The notes under the pieces were generated by a model, which saw only the letters and a list, made by a program, of their open reading frames with translations, made no database searches and had not been told where the DNA came from. From Odontocerum albicorne (lineage: Eukaryota > Arthropoda > Insecta > Trichoptera > Odontoceridae), in contig OX463864.1 of assembly GCA_949825065.1 (NCBI GenBank), positions 17,807,327 through 17,871,326 on the forward strand: 64,000 nucleotides of DNA, in the 5' to 3' direction. Positions 1-12,059 of the stretch are shown piece after piece; position 1 is the first letter of the stretch, and every line of letters starts with the position of its first letter. The position numbers and the translations under genes were made by a program.

Positions 1-3000
1 GTTGTCATTTTGTACATGTATTCGTAAACTTATGAGGTTTCCGATACCAATATTCATTTTAATTAGAAAATATTGATGCAAAAGATAGAAAATACGCAAA
101 ATTTTGGCTTGGGACGAAAAGCATGGAAACACGTTGAACAAACATTAATTCTGTCGTGATTTTGTACATATATATGAAATGGGACTGGGACGTCAATGTC
201 AATTTTTCGAGTAAAAAGTGGGAAGTTATAGCCTATTTCTATGAAATGCTGTAACATGTTTAGCATATTTGGACGTTTTATATCATAAATACCGCAATGC
301 GTTTGTAACACACATTTGTGTTGACAAATCATCAATTCTAGCATTTCTTTAAAAAAAATGGGGTTTTCGATATTCAAAATTCATTTTAATTGGAAAATAT
401 TGATGCAAAATATAGAAAATTCGCAAAATTTCGGCATGGGACGAAAAGCATGGAAACACGTTGAACAAACATTAATTCTGTCGTGATTTTGTACATATAT
501 TCGTAAACTGGTAAGTCAATGTAAGTTTCTTGAGTGAAAAGTGGGAAGTTATAGCGTATTTCTATGAAATGCTGTAACATGTTTAGCATATTTGGACGTT
601 TTATATCATAAATATCGCAATGCGTTTGTAACACACATTTGTGTTGACAAATCACCAATTCTAGCATTTCTTTAAAAAAAATGGGGTTTTCGATATTTAA
701 AATACATTTTAATTGGAAAATATTGATACAAAAGATAGAAAATTCGCAAAATTTCGGCTTGGGACGAAAAAAATGGAAACACGTTGAACAAACATTAATT
801 CTGTCGTGATTTTGTACAAATATATGTAATGGGACTGGGACGTCAATGTCAATTTTTCGAGTAAAAAGTGGGAAGTATTTCTAGCCTAGCCTAGTATTTC
901 TAGCCTATTTGTAGCCTATTTCTATGAAATGCTGTAACATGTTTAGCAGATTTGGACGTTTTATATCATAAATACCGCAAAGCTTTTGTAACACACATTT
1001 GTGTTGACACATAATTAATTCTAGCATTTTTTTAAAAAAAATGAGGTTTCCGATACCAAAATTCATTTGAATTGGAAAATATTGATGCAAAAGATAGAAA
1101 ATTCGCAAAATTTCGGCTTGGGACGAAAAGCATAGAAACACGTTGAACAAACATTAATTCTGTCGTGATTTTGTACATGTATTCGTAAACTGGGACGTCA
1201 ATGTCAGTTTTTCGAGTGAAAAGTGTGAAGTTATAGCCTATTTCTATGTAATGCTGTAACATGTCTAGCAGATTTGGACGTTTTATATCATGAATACCGC
1301 AAAGCGTTTCTAACACACATTTGTGTTGACACATCATTAATTTCAGCATTTCTTTAAAAAAATGGGGTTTTCGCTATTCAAAACTCATTTTAATTGGAAA
1401 ATATTGGTGCAAAAAAATGTAATTTCGCAAAATTTTACCTTGGGACAAAAAGCATGGAAACACGTTGAACAAACATTAATTCTGTCGTGATTTTGTACAT
1501 ATATTCGTAAACTGGGACGTCAATGTCAGTTTTTCGAGTGAAAAGTGTGAAGTTATAGCCTATTTCTATGTAATGCTGTAACATGTCTAGCAGATTTGGA
1601 CGTTTTATATCATGAATACCGCAAAGCGTTTCAAACACACATTTGTGTTGACACATCATTAATTTTAGCATTTCTTGAAAAAAAATGGGGTTTTCGCTAT
1701 TCAAAACTCATTTTAATTGGAAAATATTGGTGCAAAAAAATGTAATTTCGCAAAATTTTACCTTGGGACGAAAAGCATGGAAACACGTTGAACAAACATT
1801 AATTCTGTTGTCATTTTGTACATGTATTCGTAAACTTATGAGGTTTCCGATACCAATATTCATTTTAATTAGAAAATATTGATGCAAAAGATAGAAAATA
1901 CGCAAAATTTTGGCTTGGGACGAAAAGCATGGAAACACGTTGAACAAACATTAATTCTGTCGTGATTTTGTACATATATATGTAATGGGACTGGGACGTC
2001 AATGTCAATTTTTCGAGTAAAAAGTGGGAAGTTATAGCCTATTTCTATGAAATGCTGTAACATGTTTAGCATATTTGGACGTTTTATATCATAAATACCG
2101 CAATGCGTTTGTAACACACATTTGTGTTGACAAATCATCAATTCTAGCATTTCTTTAAAAAAAATGGCGTTTTCGATATTCAAAATTCATTTTAATTGGA
2201 AAATATTGATGCAAAATATAGAAAATTCGCAAAATTTCGGCATGGGACGAAAAGCATGGAAACACGTTGAACAAACATTAATTCTGTCGTGATTTTGTAC
2301 ATATATTCGTAAACTGGTAAGTCAATGTCAGTTTCTTGAGTGAAAAGTGGGAAGTTATAGCCTATTTCTATGAAATGCTGTAACATGTTTAGCATATTTG
2401 GACGTTTTATATCATACATACCGCAATGCGTTTGTAACACACATTTGTGTTGACAAATCACCAATTCTAGCATTTCTTTAAAAAAAATGGGGTTTTCGAT
2501 ATTCAAAATACATTTTAATTGGAAAATATTGATACAAAAGATAGAAAATTCGCAAAATTTCGGCTTGGGACGAAAAAAATGGAAACACGTTGAACAAACA
2601 TTAATTCTGTCGTGATTTTGTACATATATATGTAATGGGACTGGGACGTCAATGTCAATTTTTCGAGTAAAAAGTGGGAAGTATTTCTAGCCTAGCCTAG
2701 TATTTCTAGCCTATTTGTAGCCTATTTCTATGAAGTGCTGTAACATGTTTAGCAGATTTGGACGTTTTATATCATAAATACCGCAAAGCTTTTGTAACAC
2801 ACATTTGTGTTGACACATAATTAATTCTAGCATTTTTAAAAAAAAAATGAGGTTTCCGATACCAAAATTCATTTGAATTGGAAAATATTGATGCAAAAGA
2901 TAGAAAATTCGCAAAATTTCGGCTTGGGACGAAAAGCATAGAAACACGTTGAACAAACATTAATTCTGTCGTGATTTTGTACATGTATTCGTTAACTGGG

Positions 3001-3290
3001 ACGTCAATGTCAGTTTTTCGAGTGAAAAGTGTGAAGTTATAGCCTATTTCTATGTAATGCTGTAACATGTCTAGCAGATTTGGACGTTTTATATCATGAA
3101 TACCGCAAAGCGTTTCTAACACACATTTGTGTTGACACATCATTAATTTCAGCATTTCTTTAAAAAAATGGGGTTTTCGCTATTCAAAACTCATTTTAAT
3201 TGGAAAATATTGGTGCAAAAAAATGTAATTTCGCAAAATTTTACCTTGGGACAAAAAGCATGGAAACACGTTGAACAAACATTAATTCTG
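1..3290. repeat. 1,806-bp higher-order repeat within the satellite, two copies
   Basis: Positions 1-1484 and 1807-3290 are almost identical, an exact shift of 1,806 bp. Both carry the same oddities: a monomer with an extra TAGCCTAGCCTAG stretch (near 885 and 2690) and one with GGTGCAAAAAAATG (near 1407 and 3213). Each unit holds five full monomers plus one truncated monomer, whose junction lies near 1838. The copies differ by only scattered substitutions, so the duplication is recent. The first copy may extend beyond the window. Confidence 0.93.
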
Positions 3291-6154
3291 TTGTCATTTT
3301 GTACATGTATTCGTAAACTTGTACGTCAATGGCAGTTTTTCCAGTGAAAAGTGTGAAATTATAGCCTATTTCTTTGAAATGCTGTAACATGTCTAGCAGA
3401 TTTGGACGTTTTATATCATAAATACCGCAAAGCGTTTCTAACACACATTTGTGTTGACACATAATTAATTCTAGCATTTCTTTAAAAAAAATGGGGTTTT
3501 CGATATTCAAAATTCATTTTAATTGGAAAATATTGATGCAAAAGATAGAAAATTCGCAAAATTTCGGCATGGGACGAAAAGCATGAAAACACGTTGAACA
3601 AACATTAATTCTGTCGTGATTTTGTACATATATTCGTAAACTGGTAAGTCAATATTAGTTTATTGAGTGAAAAGTGGGAAGTTATAGCCTATTTCTATGA
3701 AATGCTGTAACATGTTTAGCATATTTGGACGTTTTATATCATAAATACCGCAAAGCGTTTCTAACACACATTTGTGTTGACACATATATAATTCTAGCAT
3801 TTCTTTTAAAAAAATGGGGTTTTCAATATTCTAAATTAATTTTAATTGGAAAATATTGATGCAAAAGATAGAAAATACGCAAAATTTCGGCTTGGGACGA
3901 AAAGCATGGAAACACGTTGAACAAACATTAATTCTGTCGTGATTTTGTACATATATATGTAATGGGTCTGGACGTCAATGTCAATTTTTCGAGTAAAAAG
4001 TGGGAAGTTATAGCCTATTTCTATGAAATGCTGTAACATGTTTAGCAGGTTTGGACGTTTTATATCATAAATACCGCAAAGCGTTTCTAACACACATTTG
4101 TGTTGACATATCATTATTTCTAGCATTTCTTTAAAAAAAATGGGGTTCGAAAACGAAATATTCAAAATTAATTTTAATTGGAAAATATTGATGCAAAAGA
4201 TAGAAAATTTGCAAAATTTCGGCATGGGACGAAGAGCATGGAAACACGTTGAACAAACACACGAAGTTATAGCCTATTTCTATGAAATGCTGTAACATGT
4301 TTAGCAGATTTGGACGTTTTGTATCATAAATACCGCAAAGCGTTTGTAACACACATTTGTGTTGACACATAATTAATTCTAGCATTTCTTAAAAAAAAAA
4401 ATGGGGGTTCGCAATTCAAAATTCATTTTAATTGGAAAATATTGATGCAAAAGATAGAAAATACGCAAAATTTCGGCTTGGGACGAAAAGCATGGAAACA
4501 CGTTGAACAAACATTAATTCTGTCGTGATTTTGTATATATATATGTAATGGGTCTGGACGTCAATGTTTAGTAGATTTGGACTTTTTATATCATAAATAC
4601 CGCAAAGCGTTTCTAACACCCATTTGTGTTGACATATCATCAATTCTAGCATTTCTTTAAAAAAAATGGGGTTTTCTGTATTCAACATTCATTTTAATTG
4701 GAAAATATTGATGCAAAGAAAATATTGATGCAAATAGAAAATTCGCAAAATTTCGGCTTGGGACGAAAAGCATGGAAACACGTTGAACAAACATTAATTC
4801 TGTCGTGATTTAGTACATATATTCGTAAACTGGGACGTCAATGTCAGTTTTTCGAGTGAAAAGTGTGAAGTTATAGCCTATTTATATGAAATGCTGTAAC
4901 ATGTTTAGCAGGTTGGGACGTTTTATATCATAAATACCGCAAAGCGTTTCTAACACACATTTGTGTTGACATATCATTAATTCTAGCATTTCTTTAAAAA
5001 AAATGGGGTTCGAAAACGAAATATTCAAAATATTCAAAATTAATTTTAATTGGAAAATATTGATGCAAAAGATAGAAAATTTGCAAAATTTCGGCATGGG
5101 ACGAAGAGCATGGAAACACGTTGAACAAACATTAATTCTGTCGTGATTTTGTACATATATTCGTAAACTGGGACGTCAATGTCAGTTTTTCGAGTGAAAA
5201 GTGTGAAGTTATAGCCTATTTATATGAAATGCTGTAACATGTTTAGCAGGTTTGGGCGTTTTATATCATAAATACCGCAAAGCTTTTCTAACACACATTT
5301 GTGTTGACAAATCATCAATTCTAGCATTTCTTTAAAAAAAATGGGGTTTTCGATATACAAAAGCGTTTCTAACACACATTTGTGTTGACACATATATAAT
5401 TGTAGCATTTCTTTTTAAAAAAAATGGGGTTTTCGATATTCAAAATTAATTTTAATTGGAAGATATTGATGCAAAAGATAGAAAATTCGCAAAATATCGG
5501 CTTGGGACGAAAATCATGGAAACACGTTGAACAAACGTTAATTCTGTCTTGATTTTGTACATATATTTGTAATTTGGGACGTCAATGGCAGTTTTTCGAG
5601 TGAAAAGTGGGAAGTTATAGCCTATTTCTATGAAATGCTGTAACATGTTTAGCAGATTTGGACGTTTTATATCATAAATACCGCAAAGCGGTTCTAACAC
5701 ACATTTGTGTTGACACAGCATCAATTCTAGCATTTCTTTAAAAAAAATGGGGTTCGAAAACGAAATATTCAAAATTAATTTTAATTGGAAAATATTGATG
5801 CAAAAGATAGAAAATTTGCAAAATTTCGGCATGGGACGAAGAGCATGGAAACACGTTGAACAAACATTAAATCTGTAGTGATTTTGTACATATATTCGTA
5901 AACTGGGACGTCAATGTCAGTTTTTCGAGTGAAAAGTGGGGAGGTATAGCCTATTTCTATGAAATGCTGTTACATATTTATCAGATTTGAACGTTTTATA
6001 TCATAAATACCGCAATGCGTTTCTAACACACATTTGTGTATACATCATTTTTTCTAGAATTAAAAAAAAAAATTGGGGTTGTCAATATAAAAAATTAATT
6101 TCAATTGGAAGATATTGATGCAAAAGATAGAAAATTCGCAAAATTTCGGCTTGG

Positions 6155-8200
6155 GACGAAAAGCATGGAAACACGTTGAACAAACATTAATTCTGTCGTG
6201 ATTTTGTACGTATATTCGTAAACTGGGACGTCAATGTCAGTTTTTCGAGTAAAAAGTGGGAAGTTATAGCCTATTTCTATGAAATGCTGTAACATGTTTA
6301 GCAGATTTGGACTTTTTATATCATAAATACCGCAAAGCGTTTCTAACACCCATTTGTGTTGACATATCATCAATTCTAACATTTCTTTAAAAAAAATGGG
6401 GTTTTCTGTATTCAACATTCATTTTAATTGGAAAATATTGATGCAAAGAAAATATTGATGCAAATAGAAAATTCGCAAAATTTCGGCTTGGGACGAAAAG
6501 CATGGAAACACGTTGAACAAACATTAATTCTGTCGTGATTTTGTACGTATATTCGTAAACTGGGACGTCAATGTCAGTTTTTCGAGTAAAAAGTGGGAAG
6601 TTATAGCCTATTTCTATGAAATGCTGTAACATGTTTAGCAGATTTCGACTTTTTATATCATAAATACCGCAAAGCGTTTCTAACACCCATTTGTGTTGAC
6701 ATATCATCAATTCTAACATTTCTTTAAAAAAAATGGGGTTTTCTGTATTCAACATTCATTTTAATTGGAAAATATTGATGCAAAAAAAATATTGATGCAA
6801 ATAGAAAATTCGCAAAATTTCGGCTTGGGACGAAAAGCATGGAAACACGTTGAACAAACATTAATTCTGTCGTGATTTTGTACGTATATTCGTAAACTGG
6901 GACGTCAATGTCAGTTTTTCGAGTAAAAAGTGGGAAGTTATAGCCTATTTCTATGAAATGCTGTAACATGTTTAGCAGATTTCGACTTTTTATATCATAA
7001 ATACCGCAAAGCGTTTCTAACACCCATTTGTGTTGACATATCATCAATTCTAACATTTCTTTAAAAAAAATGGGGTTTTCTGTATTCAACATTCATTTTA
7101 ATTGGAAAATATTGATGCAAAGAAAATATTGATGCAAATAGAAAATTCGCAAAATTTCGGCTTGGGACGAAAAGCATGGAAACACGTTGAACAAACATTA
7201 ATTCTGTCGTGATTTTGTACGTATATTCGTAAACTGGGACGTCAATGTCAGTTTTTCGAGTAAAAAGTGGGAAGTTATAGCCTATTTCTATGAAATGCTG
7301 TAACATGTTTAGCAGATTTGGACTTTTTGTATCATAAATACCGCAAAGCGTTTCTAACACCCATTTGTGTTGACATATCATCAATTCTAACATTTCTTTA
7401 AAAAAAATGGGGTTTTCTGTATTCAACATTCATTTTAATTGGAAAATATTGATGCAAAGAAAATATTGATGCAAATAGAAAATTCGCAAAATTTCGGCTT
7501 GGGACGAAAAGCATGGAAACACGTTGAACAAACATTAATTCTGTCGTGATTTTGTACATATATTCGTAAACTGGGACGTCAATGTCAGTTTTTCGAGTAA
7601 AAAGTGGGAAGTTATAGCCTATTTCTATGAAATGCTGTAACATGTTTAGCAGATTTGGACTTTTTATATCATAAATACCGCAAAGCGTTTCTAACACCCA
7701 TTTGTGTTGACATATCATCAATTCTAACATTTCTTTAAAAAAAAATGGGGTTTTCTGTATTCAACATTCATTTTAATTGGAAAATATTGATGCAAAGAAA
7801 ATATTGATGCAAATAGAAAATTCGCAAAATTTCGGCTTGGGACGAAAAGCATGGAAACACGTTGAACAAACATTAATTCTGTCGTGATTTTGTACGTATA
7901 TTCGTAAACTGGGACGTCAATGTCAGTTTTTCGAGTAAAAAGTGGGAAGTTATAGCCTATTTCTATGAAATGCTGTAACATGTTTAGCAGATTTCGACTT
8001 TTTATATCATAAATACCGCAAAGCGTTTCTAACACCCATTTGTGTTGACATATCATCAATTCTAACATTTCTTTAAAAAAAATGGGGTTTTCTGTATTCA
8101 ACATTCATTTTAATTGGAAAATATTGATGCAAAGAAAATATTGATGCAAATAGAAAATTCGCAAAATTTCGGCTTGGGACGAAAAGCATGGAAACACGTT
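6155..8200. repeat. Homogenised 337-bp satellite block
   Basis: Six consecutive units begin near 6155, 6489, 6826, 7163, 7500 and 7837; after a first step of 334 bp the spacing is exactly 337 bp five times. From the second unit on, each carries a tandem duplication of GAAAATATTGATGCAAA absent from the left part of the array. The units are nearly identical, which suggests recent unequal exchange or gene conversion confined to this block. Confidence 0.93.
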
Positions 8201-8424
8201 GAACAAACATTAATTCTGTCGTGATTTTGTATGTACAAACATATTCGTAAACTGGGACGTCAATGGCAGTTTTTCGAGTGAAAAGTGTGAAATTATACCC
8301 TTTTTCTATGAAATGCTGTTACATATTCAACAGATTTGGACGTTTTATATCATTAAGACCGCAAAGCGTTTCAAACACACATTTGTGTTGATTCATTATT
8401 TTGAATAATGAAAGATTGTAGTTA

Positions 8425-8639
8425 TAGTTCAGAAATTCTAGGATGAGTCCTGTGACAGCTCACAAATTTGCCCCAATACAACCTTATGTAATGTATTTAC
8501 CTAAATAACTTGCTATTTTTTAGAATTGAGACTTATATTAAAGTTGATAAAGTAATTAGAATCACTGAACATCGTTACAAGGTTGTATTGGGGCAAATTT
8601 GTGAGCTGTCACAGGACTCATCCTACGTTTTCTGAACTA
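8425..8639. mobile_element. 215-bp MITE, copy 1, with TA target duplication
   Basis: The element has inverted repeats of about 65 bp starting TAGTTCAGAAA and ending in the inverse, flanked by TA at 8423-8424 and 8640-8641. The arms contain CACAAATTTGCCCCAATAC. The TA duplication points to the Tc1/mariner superfamily. It has no coding capacity. An equal-length copy lies at 12477-12691 in the opposite orientation, and the same core occurs in the larger elements at 25769 and 49209. Confidence 0.9.
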
Positions 8640-9390
8640 TAATTCACTTATTTTCCTTCGAAACATAAGTTGAAGGGCAATACTTATATTGGCCTTAGGT
8701 AAAAATGATAGAAACCCCAATCATGGACAACTACAAATCATTGTTTGCCCTGATATTTTTTAACTTAAACATTTCAACTGAACATTTTTTTTACATATAA
8801 TGGATTAAATTCGAAATACGTGAAATTTTTCGTTAAAACAAAAAAAAAACTTGAAAAAATGTATTTTAAAAAACATCCTCGCGGAAGATTTGATCCAGCG
8901 ATATTTCGTCAAGAATGCAAACAAACAAAAACTTCAAACCACACAACCAATCGTTATAATAAACTGCCATCTAGAAAAGAAAATTCGAAACTTTATTACA
9001 CGAAGCTTGGAAGCTCTTAAATGGTAATAATTTCTTGTCATACCGCTAGGTAATAATAAAATAAAATTATTCCTGGAGATTTTCTACTTAGCACTAAATA
9101 AAATATATCCAAACACATTTTTTCTGGTCTAGACTGAAAGTGCCACTGTGTGCATCTAAAATTGTTTTATGTAAATTCATCTTTTTCTTTAATCTTATTC
9201 CTAAATTGATAAATAAAATAGTTGATGGATTGATAGAAATTTATTTATTTTAGGTAACGTGATATATCCGGACATTGCGTGTTCGAATCTCGTTCAGTGC
9301 CAATCATTTTTTTTTTCTAATAAAGACATTTTCTACTTTTGTTTAATTTTTTTATAAATGAAATATATAATATTAATTGTAATGTAAATA
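8640..9390. other. AT-rich spacer with one weak tRNA-like B box
   Basis: No coding or repeat feature is clear. A short frame at 8820-9020 is lysine-rich and resembles nothing I know. Near 9283 the string GTTCGAATCTCG resembles a tRNA B box and may be a decayed SINE. Confidence 0.5.
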
Positions 9391-9394
9391 TACA

Positions 9395-9440
9395 GCGCCG
9401 TTAAGAGAGAAGATTCCACAGGGGCGCTGAAATGTTAGTG
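9395..9440 (-). repeat. SINE-3 fragment
   Basis: Read on the minus strand it matches the segment with CTCTTAACGGCGCTGTATA seen downstream of a B box at 26347-26425. It is a short, decayed piece of a tRNA-derived family whose central part was amplified at 43731-44787. Confidence 0.45.
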
Positions 9441-9824
9441 ATGTAAGTTGTATAGAATGTGTTGGAAAACATTACATTAAGAATGCGAATTAAAAGATAA
9501 TACAACTCTGAAGATGAAGAAATGATAATTTTTAGATGGTTCAGTCACGTAGAACGATTAATATACGAATAGTAAAGAAGTTTGAAGGATGTTACGTTAT
9601 GGTGATTATGTAAAAGTATAGAAATAATGGTGATGTTTTGAATAATGTTATTCGGTAAGATGGCGTGCTATATTTCTGACCCAAATGTTGCTAGCTCGAA
9701 TCCCATGCGTTCCCAATTTGCAGATTTTTTTTCAAATTCTGGCAGAGTTATATATTGATAGATTTGATTATGTATAATCAGAATTAACATAATTAAATAC
9801 TGTTTCTTGTATTACAATTTCTTT

Positions 9825-10052
9825 GTATGTATGTAGTGCTGGGCTGGGTTGCTACACGGCAATAAACCTGCTGGGCTTATTGCCGTGTAGCAACCAGAAC
9901 GCTATTTTAAGCAACCAGAAAGCTGTTAAAAAGGCCTTATGTGAACACTTGACTAGAATCCGTATTAAAAGTATCTGGATTCCAACGGGAACCGAACCCA
10001 CAACCTTCAAGTAGGATGATAGGCGTCATTTCAACTAGGCCACGGAGGTCGT
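9825..10052 (-). repeat. tRNA-derived SINE-1 copy
   Basis: On the minus strand it reads a tRNA-like head (A box like TGGCCTAGTTGAAATGACGC, B box GGTTCGGTTCCC) followed by the family tail with CTTTCTGGTTGC. RNA polymerase III promoter boxes are the basis for the call. The 3' tail is rearranged: an inverted duplication at 9847-9895 replaces the usual single copy. Confidence 0.75.
9847..9895. repeat. 19-bp-arm hairpin inside SINE-1
   Basis: The arms 9847-9865 and 9877-9895 are perfect inverted copies (GGTTGCTACACGGCAATAA and its complement) with an 11-nt loop. Other SINE-1 copies have one copy of this segment. Confidence 0.85.
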
Positions 10053-10369
10053 TAATATATATGTATTATACATATGTTACATATCAAGCCGTGTTCCTAA
10101 CTGGGTAGGCAAAGAGTGCTGATAGTATAAATAGAAAAACGGCGAAATTGTCGACTTTCGTAACGCGACACACATTATTCGCTTCTTCCCGCATACATAC
10201 ATACACCTTATCATTCGTGCTTCTAACATTGTCTTCTTTTAAATTATGGTCAACTTGGTCCAGTCACGTTTTCCTCTATCGGCGGCCGTGGTCTATCGAT
10301 AAGAACACAAAAGAAGCGCTACATAAAATTGTCTAACGAAAGACTGCAGCAAATTAAGACTGCCGATTG

Positions 10370-10540
10370 TCTTGGGAATATAATCTCCTTGCCAGCGGAA
10401 CATTTAGTTTGAATGTGTGATTGCTGACGTTTAACAGTATGTACATATTAAACCAATGCACAGTCGTCATCCATCCAAATAATGACAATCGTACTCGATC
10501 ACGGAAGTAGCCTATCGATCGATTGATCTATAGCCCCATG
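10370..10540. repeat. Dispersed repeat shared with 48600-48800
   Basis: Strings such as CTGCCGATTG, CTTGCCAGCGG and GACAATCGTACTCGATCA recur in the same order at 48600-48790. The sequence just before, GAAAGACTGCAGCAAATT, resembles the LINE-A coding stretch NERLQQI, so this may be a LINE relic. Function is unknown. Confidence 0.5.
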
Positions 10541-10714
10541 CACTTTTTAAAATGTATGTTTCATTCATTCTCTACACATGACCAAATCATCTCAGAGATA
10601 ATTAAATATCTCAATGATTCATTTCAGATGTTTTTTCACTCTTTTATTTTAATTTCTGATTAATTATTATCATTCATTTGTATTTCAAAACTGACTTAAC
10701 TCAGTATATATAAC

Positions 10715-10926
10715 GTTTTTCCTTCCTATCTTTTTCCTCTCCACCATCCCTTTCCTTTCCTTTGATTGGTGATATAGTTTTTTTATTTTTAAAATGCACT
10801 CGTATACATATTGTTCATAATTTTTTGCGACCATGTAACTTATTTTATTTACTTTTGTCTGGTTGGCTAGAAGATATTGCTAATTGGCAATGATCCCACC
10901 AGATTGTTTTACAATGAAATGTTAAA
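10715..10926 (+). mobile_element. LINE-E 3' untranslated end, copy 1
   Basis: It matches the tail of the LINE-E fragment at 25100-25390: the pyrimidine-rich stretch with CACCATCCCTTTCC, then ACTTTTGTCTGGTTGGCT and a GTTAAAT end. The coding part is absent, so it is a severely 5'-truncated insertion. Non-LTR elements commonly insert truncated in this way. Confidence 0.7.
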
Positions 10927-11204
10927 TGAACATAGAGTACGCTTCAACAAACCAGAATTGGCAATATAGACAGACATATTGAAGAGTTCGATCGGGAGAA
11001 CACATATTCTTCGGTTCCGTCAATCGAGCCTTCGGTTTCAGAACTCAAGTAGTAGGCCTAGAACTCGCAGTTCATCAACACACATGCTGTAAATACTACC
11101 GTACGTGAAGAGGCAACAATACTTGTACATGTCTAGCACGCGCGAGCATTGTCACAAGAGAAAATAATTTACAAGACCATGTGACTCTTTTTTATTTTTG
11201 GATA

Positions 11205-11275
11205 CCATCGGAAATCGAACACGAACCCCCTGGATGGAAGCCAAGTTTTTACCAACTAAAACAACAGAGTTATTC
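11205..11275 (-). repeat. tRNA-like SINE head, decayed
   Basis: The minus strand reads a B-box-like GTGTTCGATTTCCG and, ahead of it, TTGGTAAAAACTTGGC as an A-box relic. It is too diverged to assign to a family. Confidence 0.4.
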
Positions 11276-11559
11276 CAATTAATGTGTTCAATTTTTCACA
11301 TAACTTTTACTTCTTCTGTTCAAGTTCATGTTTCATAATATTTTTACGAGGATGATTGAAAAAAGTTTTAAAAATAAATGAAAAAAAGCAAAAGTAAAGT
11401 AAAATATATTTAATTTACTCGTATATATTATATAAAAAAGCAAAAGAAAGGTCAAGTTGCCACGGAGTATTTTAATTGTCGGCTGAGGCCTCGAATCAGA
11501 ATATGGGGGAAAGTAATTGTTTTGAATTGTTTCTTGGTTTTAATGCATAAGCTTAAATC

Positions 11560-11725
11560 AAGTTGCACCGATTAAACCCGCTCGGTGCCAGCGAGTCACC
11601 CTCATGACATCGGACCTTCCCGCAGACCGCAATTTGGAATTTATATATATACTGCAAATCGGAAAAACAATCCACATGGTTGTTATAAGGCGTTGAATTG
11701 TTATGACATCTATGGAAAACGTATC
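11560..11725 (+). repeat. Left member of an inverted repeat pair
   Basis: About 150 bp of this segment recurs inverted at 13490-13645. Both contain CATCGGACCT, a CCACATGG motif and a TGACATCTAT end. Both also encode a similar peptide, NPHGCYKALNCYDIY here and NPHGFYKVLNCSDIY in the partner. I do not recognise the peptide. The interval may be one roughly 2.1-kb element or two independent copies. Confidence 0.55.
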
Positions 11726-12059
11726 GAAGGATTTTCTAGAAAAAAAAAACATTTTTTTCCAAAACTTAAATTTTTTCTCACTAGATGGATTAGAATATTT
11801 AAAAAAATCTAAACATTTCTTCAGTAGTTTTCATTCCTATCGAATTTATTTTTTAAAAGTTTTAGTAAAATATAATTTTAACTGAAAATAAAATCATAAT
11901 AATCAATCATTTATAAAAAATTGTCATTATCATTTTTTAGCATTATTTTTTTAAATTTTTAGCATTAGATTTTGACTGAAATGGAGCTACAGGAAATTTT
12001 CGTGTTCTAGAGAAAACAGAGGCTGACATATTTTACCGAAAGTTGTTCTAAGAAAATAA

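Larger units (their letters stand above)
1..8395. repeat. Satellite array, about 26 monomers of 320-340 bp
   Basis: The core string GGGACGAAAAGCATGG or a near copy recurs about 26 times (near 112, 439, 763, 1120, 1443, 1765, 1918, and so on to 8174). Spacings are mostly 321-339 bp, with outliers of 153, 262, 271, 357 and 407 from truncated or expanded monomers. The array runs off the left edge and ends at about 8395, where unrelated sequence begins. Each monomer has an A-run, then ATGGGG, and a small AACACA...TGTGTT palindrome. Minus-strand reading frames of 60-127 codons recur in every monomer, but the 337-bp monomer is not a multiple of three and truncated monomers abolish them, so I do not call genes. 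The array probably belongs to heterochromatin; that is inference. Confidence 0.97.

Noticed and set aside
63..8104. Dozens of minus-strand frames of 60-127 codons in the satellite
   Set aside because: They repeat with the monomer, end at truncated monomers, shift frame because 337 is not a multiple of three, and show no domain.
1..8395. CENP-B-box-like sites in the satellite
   Set aside because: TTCG strings such as TTTCGAGTGAAAAG lack the required CGGG half.
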